Source: Ignelater luminosus (lineage: Eukaryota > Arthropoda > Insecta > Coleoptera > Elateridae). From it: a DNA stretch of 64,000 bases. The position numbers were made by a program, and so were the translations under genes. The notes under the pieces were generated by a model that worked only from the letters and a program-made list of their open reading frames with translations, had not been told where the DNA came from and made no database searches. This document shows positions 60,573 to 64,000 of this stretch, in pieces. The stretch lies in contig VTPC01008056.1 of NCBI GenBank assembly GCA_011009095.1, positions 7,104 through 71,103 of the forward strand. The letters are read 5' to 3'. Positions within the stretch are counted from its first letter, which is position 1, and each line of letters begins with the position of its first letter.

Positions 60573-61827
60573 TTTGTTTTCTCAGGCGTCTAGGTAAAAT
60601 AATGTCTTGTCCGCACAATAATATTTATACTAAAATATACACATTTACAATTGTGATTAAAGTGCCTATTAGAGTTATGAAAAGGCATTTTGCCTAATAT
60701 CCGGTCTTCAGTTATAATTCTTGCTTCGCTCTGTGATTTACTGTTTTGTTTCTCATCTTTAATAATTATAGTTTTGCAGTTATTGTGACTCAACATCTTT
60801 AAATATGAATAACTTCAGATTTACTGTCTATTTGCTAATCAACTAAAATATAGAAGTGGTTAGTTCATCAACTTAAAAACACTCAGTTGTCAAACCAATT
60901 CACTGCGAAAATCAAGAAATTACCGTGATTTTTACTACAAATGCTATTCTAAAAGGTAAAAAATTTAACAATTACCAATAAAAATACCTTTACGAAAAAA
61001 GTTTTCTTTTTTTGTTGTTGGAAGTTCGTTCGCACTATGCTCATTTCAAGATGTTTACCTTTTGCAATTTATTTTAATTGTAAGTATTGATTTATAGATA
61101 CACTTATATTCCACTAGATCAGTCTAAGCTATTATTATGTTCCTTCAATAAATGTAATAACATTATTTTATCCAATTGAATTTTACAGGCTATGATGACT
61201 TCAAAGAAATCACATTTCAGTTATTAAAGAAATTGCACTTCAATTAAGTTATTGACCAAATTGCTTCGTTACCGGTATTCACCATTAACAGAAAATATTT
61301 TGAAATAGAAGTGATTATAAAGTTGACATCGAATGAGATCTAATCATAAGTTTTATGAAAGAGGAATTCATCATAACATAACATGAAATATTAATCAATA
61401 GCTTGTGTTTTGAAATTAAGAATGTGGTAGATTGTTTTTGTGAAAATATACGTGTTAGTTATCTTGTCTACAATTAATAAGTAAAATAATTAAATAAATA
61501 AATTGTTTTAAATGTTCAAATCCTTTTTATTCTTTTGTATTGTTGTAACGTCATGTTTCAGGAAAAACATTGCATTATCAAATGCATGACTGTTTTGAAC
61601 ATTCAAAACTGAGACTATACAGAGTACAGGAAAATTGTTAGTTGTCACAGTATCCGTATAGTATAAATTGAGAAAGTAAACTGCTAGATTATATAATTCT
61701 GTAATTTGTCGTCTAAAAAACTTAGTATTTCCAGAAATCAAAATAAGAACCTAAACTGTCTTTTTCCTTCACTGTGTCATATGTATTAACCTATATGCTT
61801 TTGTGAAAATGCATTATGTAATCTTAC
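60573..61827. other. Presumed intron sequence next to the signal-peptide exon
   Basis: No gene or element recognised. AT-rich throughout. The minus-strand frames at 60590-60796 and 61508-61741 have no protein features. Confidence 0.5.
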
Positions 61828-61911
61828 CTCTAGCAAATCTTCGTCGCAGTAAGATATTCCACAAAAAAATACTAAAACAACCGCTTCTTGAAATAAAAAC
61901 CAAATAGCCAT
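61828..61911 (-). CDS. Signal-peptide exon, likely first coding exon of the secreted-precursor gene
   Basis: On the minus strand an acceptor-like site (tttaattgcag) is followed 5 bases later by ATG (61911) and 28 codons, MAIWFLFQEAVVLVFFCGIS then YCDEDLLE. The exon ends at a strong phase-0 donor GAG/GTAAGA. The peptide has a short N-region, a hydrophobic core and a small-residue region before YC, as in a secretory signal peptide; mature sequence would begin near Asp23. All downstream host exons on the same strand have phase-0 boundaries, so it joins in frame to the exon at 36623-36471 across an intron of about 25 kb. No competing gene on this strand was seen between them. The link is inference; the exon could belong to another gene extending elsewhere. 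Confidence 0.55.
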
Positions 61912-61916
61912 AAAAC

Positions 61917-64000
61917 CTGCAATTAAATTAATTGAATTAAATTTTGTTAATAACATTAACAGCTAACTGAAGTGTATTGTAAAACAAAAAAGCGATACAC
62001 CCTCTTTTAATAGAAAATGTTCTGAAAGGAACCACTAAACAAAACAATATCGTTTTAATACACAAAAGCAATCACGGGAACATGAAAAAAGGAATATCAC
62101 AGCGATGCTTTCAAATCACAATCTAGAATTCATTTGTTTTATATTTTTATTCTCGTGCACATTATCGTCTCTCGTCAAGTCAGCCGCTATAAGAGCAGAA
62201 CGGGTGCTCTTTTCGTAATTATTTTCCCGCTTCCGTCATCGCTGACATCCCCCGGCTGGCCATCTTTTTAATTTGGATCCTTTCTTATGCAGTACTGCTC
62301 GCATCCACTTCTACAATTGTCTCCCTTTTGTCATGCACATCATATTCATGTTATATTTTCATTGTTCTGATTAATTGTCTTTTTTGTCTATTTTTGCTGC
62401 TTTGTTTGAACATTAATTATTTTTAAAGCTCACTTCCTCCTTACAGTGACAGCATAGGTGTCTGTATACAGTCCTAACAACATTCATTTTAATTAATTTC
62501 TATAATTGCGTGAACACGAACAATAGGAAGTAGTTATAATAAAAAGTAATTTCAATGCGCGTATATTATTCCAAATATTTTCCTGACAACAAACAGCACC
62601 GTGAGAGGATCGTCAGCATTTCTACTTTTTATTATATAATAGCAAGACACTTTCAACAACACCAAACAAACAGGAGCAAACGTTGGTGTTTGTTGTAAAC
62701 TCAAGATAGTGGTTTTATCGAGCAAAGGCGAATAAGAGAAAAGCATTATTAATACTGCCTTTGGCCATCTCTTCGAGATTAAAGACTTCTTTGTAGACAA
62801 AGAAAATAAGGAACTGAATTTACATTTATCTAATGTTTTTCAGTTCTATATTTGTTAAAAATCCTTCTGGAAAAAGATTTCATGGTTGTAATAAAAACAT
62901 AATAATAACTATTTCACCAAACAAAATAAATGACTTCGCTGATATCTACCACGTTTTCAGTATAATTTAAACTAATAGAAAGAAAATTGAAAGAACAAAT
63001 CCATGTATTTTAACTCTCTCTTCACATTTATCAATTTATAATTGGCGCCGATTCAACTCTTTCCAGAGAGGGGGCTAGTTGAATACAAAAACTCTTGTTT
63101 TCTGGTTTTTGGACAAACTAATGAAATCAAAACAGTTGATTTAATCAGCGCTTCTGAAACTGCTACTAATAAATAATTGTAATGTCTCAGTACATACTGA
63201 AAACCGCAGGCCTAAAAGAGTAAAGGACATCTCTTAGAAGCTGTTCAAATAGCCTTGCACTTAGGCTATTTGAAGAAAGTTGAAAAGATTGGTTTTGAGC
63301 AGTACGTGCAAAAATATTAAAACGTCTTAGTTTCAAAGATTAATGCTGATGTTTTTCTAACATATGTTACTAAGTTAGAAGCGATCACGATAAATGCATG
63401 ATCCCATTTAGCTGGTAATAACAGAGAATAATATGGATAAGGCTGTTTATTGCTTAAAAATAGGATGTCTAAAGAAAAACCCCAAATTTGTATTTTTGCT
63501 AATCAAATGACAATAGTATTCATTTCACAGGACGACTGTACCTGACAAAAGACACTCTTTCAGACATCTATCGTTGAGCTTGAGAAACTAAATGTTTGTC
63601 ACCTCGGAATTTGCGAGTAAAAGGTAAACCAACTCGAACGGTTTAACTAGAGGTAGAAGTATTACAAATGATTGGTGTCAATGCTTGTAACCGTATGGAA
63701 AATTCTCGTGAACGACAGCTTCGATCATATCACGTATAACGAGTACAATCTCTAGCAGAATCTGATTTCACTAACAAATTCAATTTTGTCAATGGTTCTC
63801 AGAGCAGGTACATCCAATCCACTCAACTCGACAGTATTTTTTACAGATTTCAATAACAATCAATAAATGCCCGGATAAAAATTTCAGGTTCGACATCAAT
63901 AACAGCTTTCTTGGAATGTTTAGACAGACATAGCTAGAAATTTCTTGACCGGTTCATTTTGTTTAACACAAATACTTAGTGACCACATTTACTGACGTTT
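61917..64000. other. Non-coding stretch upstream of the signal-peptide exon
   Basis: Probably a 5' intron or upstream region of the host gene. A GC-richer island at about 62165-62285 (ctcgtcaagtcagccgct, cccgcttccgtcatcgctga, cccccggctggcc) stands out sharply and may be promoter-proximal or conserved regulatory sequence. No TATA box or transcription start can be fixed. No gene or element recognised in the remainder. Confidence 0.45.

Noticed and set aside
1..64000. tRNA, rRNA or CRISPR features
   Set aside because: No tRNA-like B box with matching stems, no rRNA-like sequence and no regularly spaced short repeats with unique spacers were seen.

Overview
This window looks like insect nuclear DNA. 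It is AT-rich and gene-poor, with introns of about 60 bp alongside introns of several kb, and it is littered with DNA transposons typical of arthropod genomes: several mariner/Tc1 groups, a hAT element and a Sola-like element, plus a copia retrotransposon and a non-LTR retrotransposon fragment. I cannot place it to order. No bacterial-style operons, rRNA, tRNA or CRISPR arrays were seen.

One host gene is supported. It lies on the minus strand, and every coding exon boundary falls in phase 0. The 3' exons are at 36623-36471, 36409-32342 (a 4.07 kb giant exon), 32282-32097 and 26677-25586 (terminal, with stop). A well-formed signal-peptide exon with a phase-0 donor at 61911-61828 is the best candidate for the first coding exon. 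If joined, these encode about 1,860 residues: a secreted, very hydrophilic, largely disordered precursor. It is rich in dibasic/furin-like sites, N-glycosylation sequons and acidic tyrosine-containing stretches, and has one small module of three CxxC pairs. I do not recognise the family.

Layout: 1-8150, AT-rich non-coding with a five-unit degenerate tandem repeat. 8150-10823, a LINE fragment, a foldback element, a transposase relic and a hAT element with 8-bp target duplication. 10911-12195, mariner. 12196-19251, non-coding. 19252-22724, two Tc1/mariner elements with unusually long terminal inverted repeats lying 65 bp apart. 25586-36623, the host gene's 3' exons, with an apparently intact D,D41D transposon at 30641-31945 in its last intron, itself nested in an older element. 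36624-61827, the presumed giant first intron, holding a 5' part of a copia element (43985-47056), a TA-flanked short element (48786-49393), a decayed mariner (50735-51916), a Sola-like transposon (54050-56747) nested in an older TA-flanked element, and a nearly intact mariner (59277-60570). 61828-61916, the signal-peptide exon. The rest is non-coding.

Most transposases are broken by one to a few nonsense codons or frameshifts. The exception is the 361-codon D,D41D gene at 30746-31831, whose frame is open and whose 31-bp terminal repeats differ at one position. Several GC-richer non-coding islands (near 5.0, 13.5, 40.5, 48.4, 52.9 and 62.2 kb) stand out as possible conserved regulatory sequence. 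Exon joins, family assignments beyond visible motifs and conservation claims are inference.
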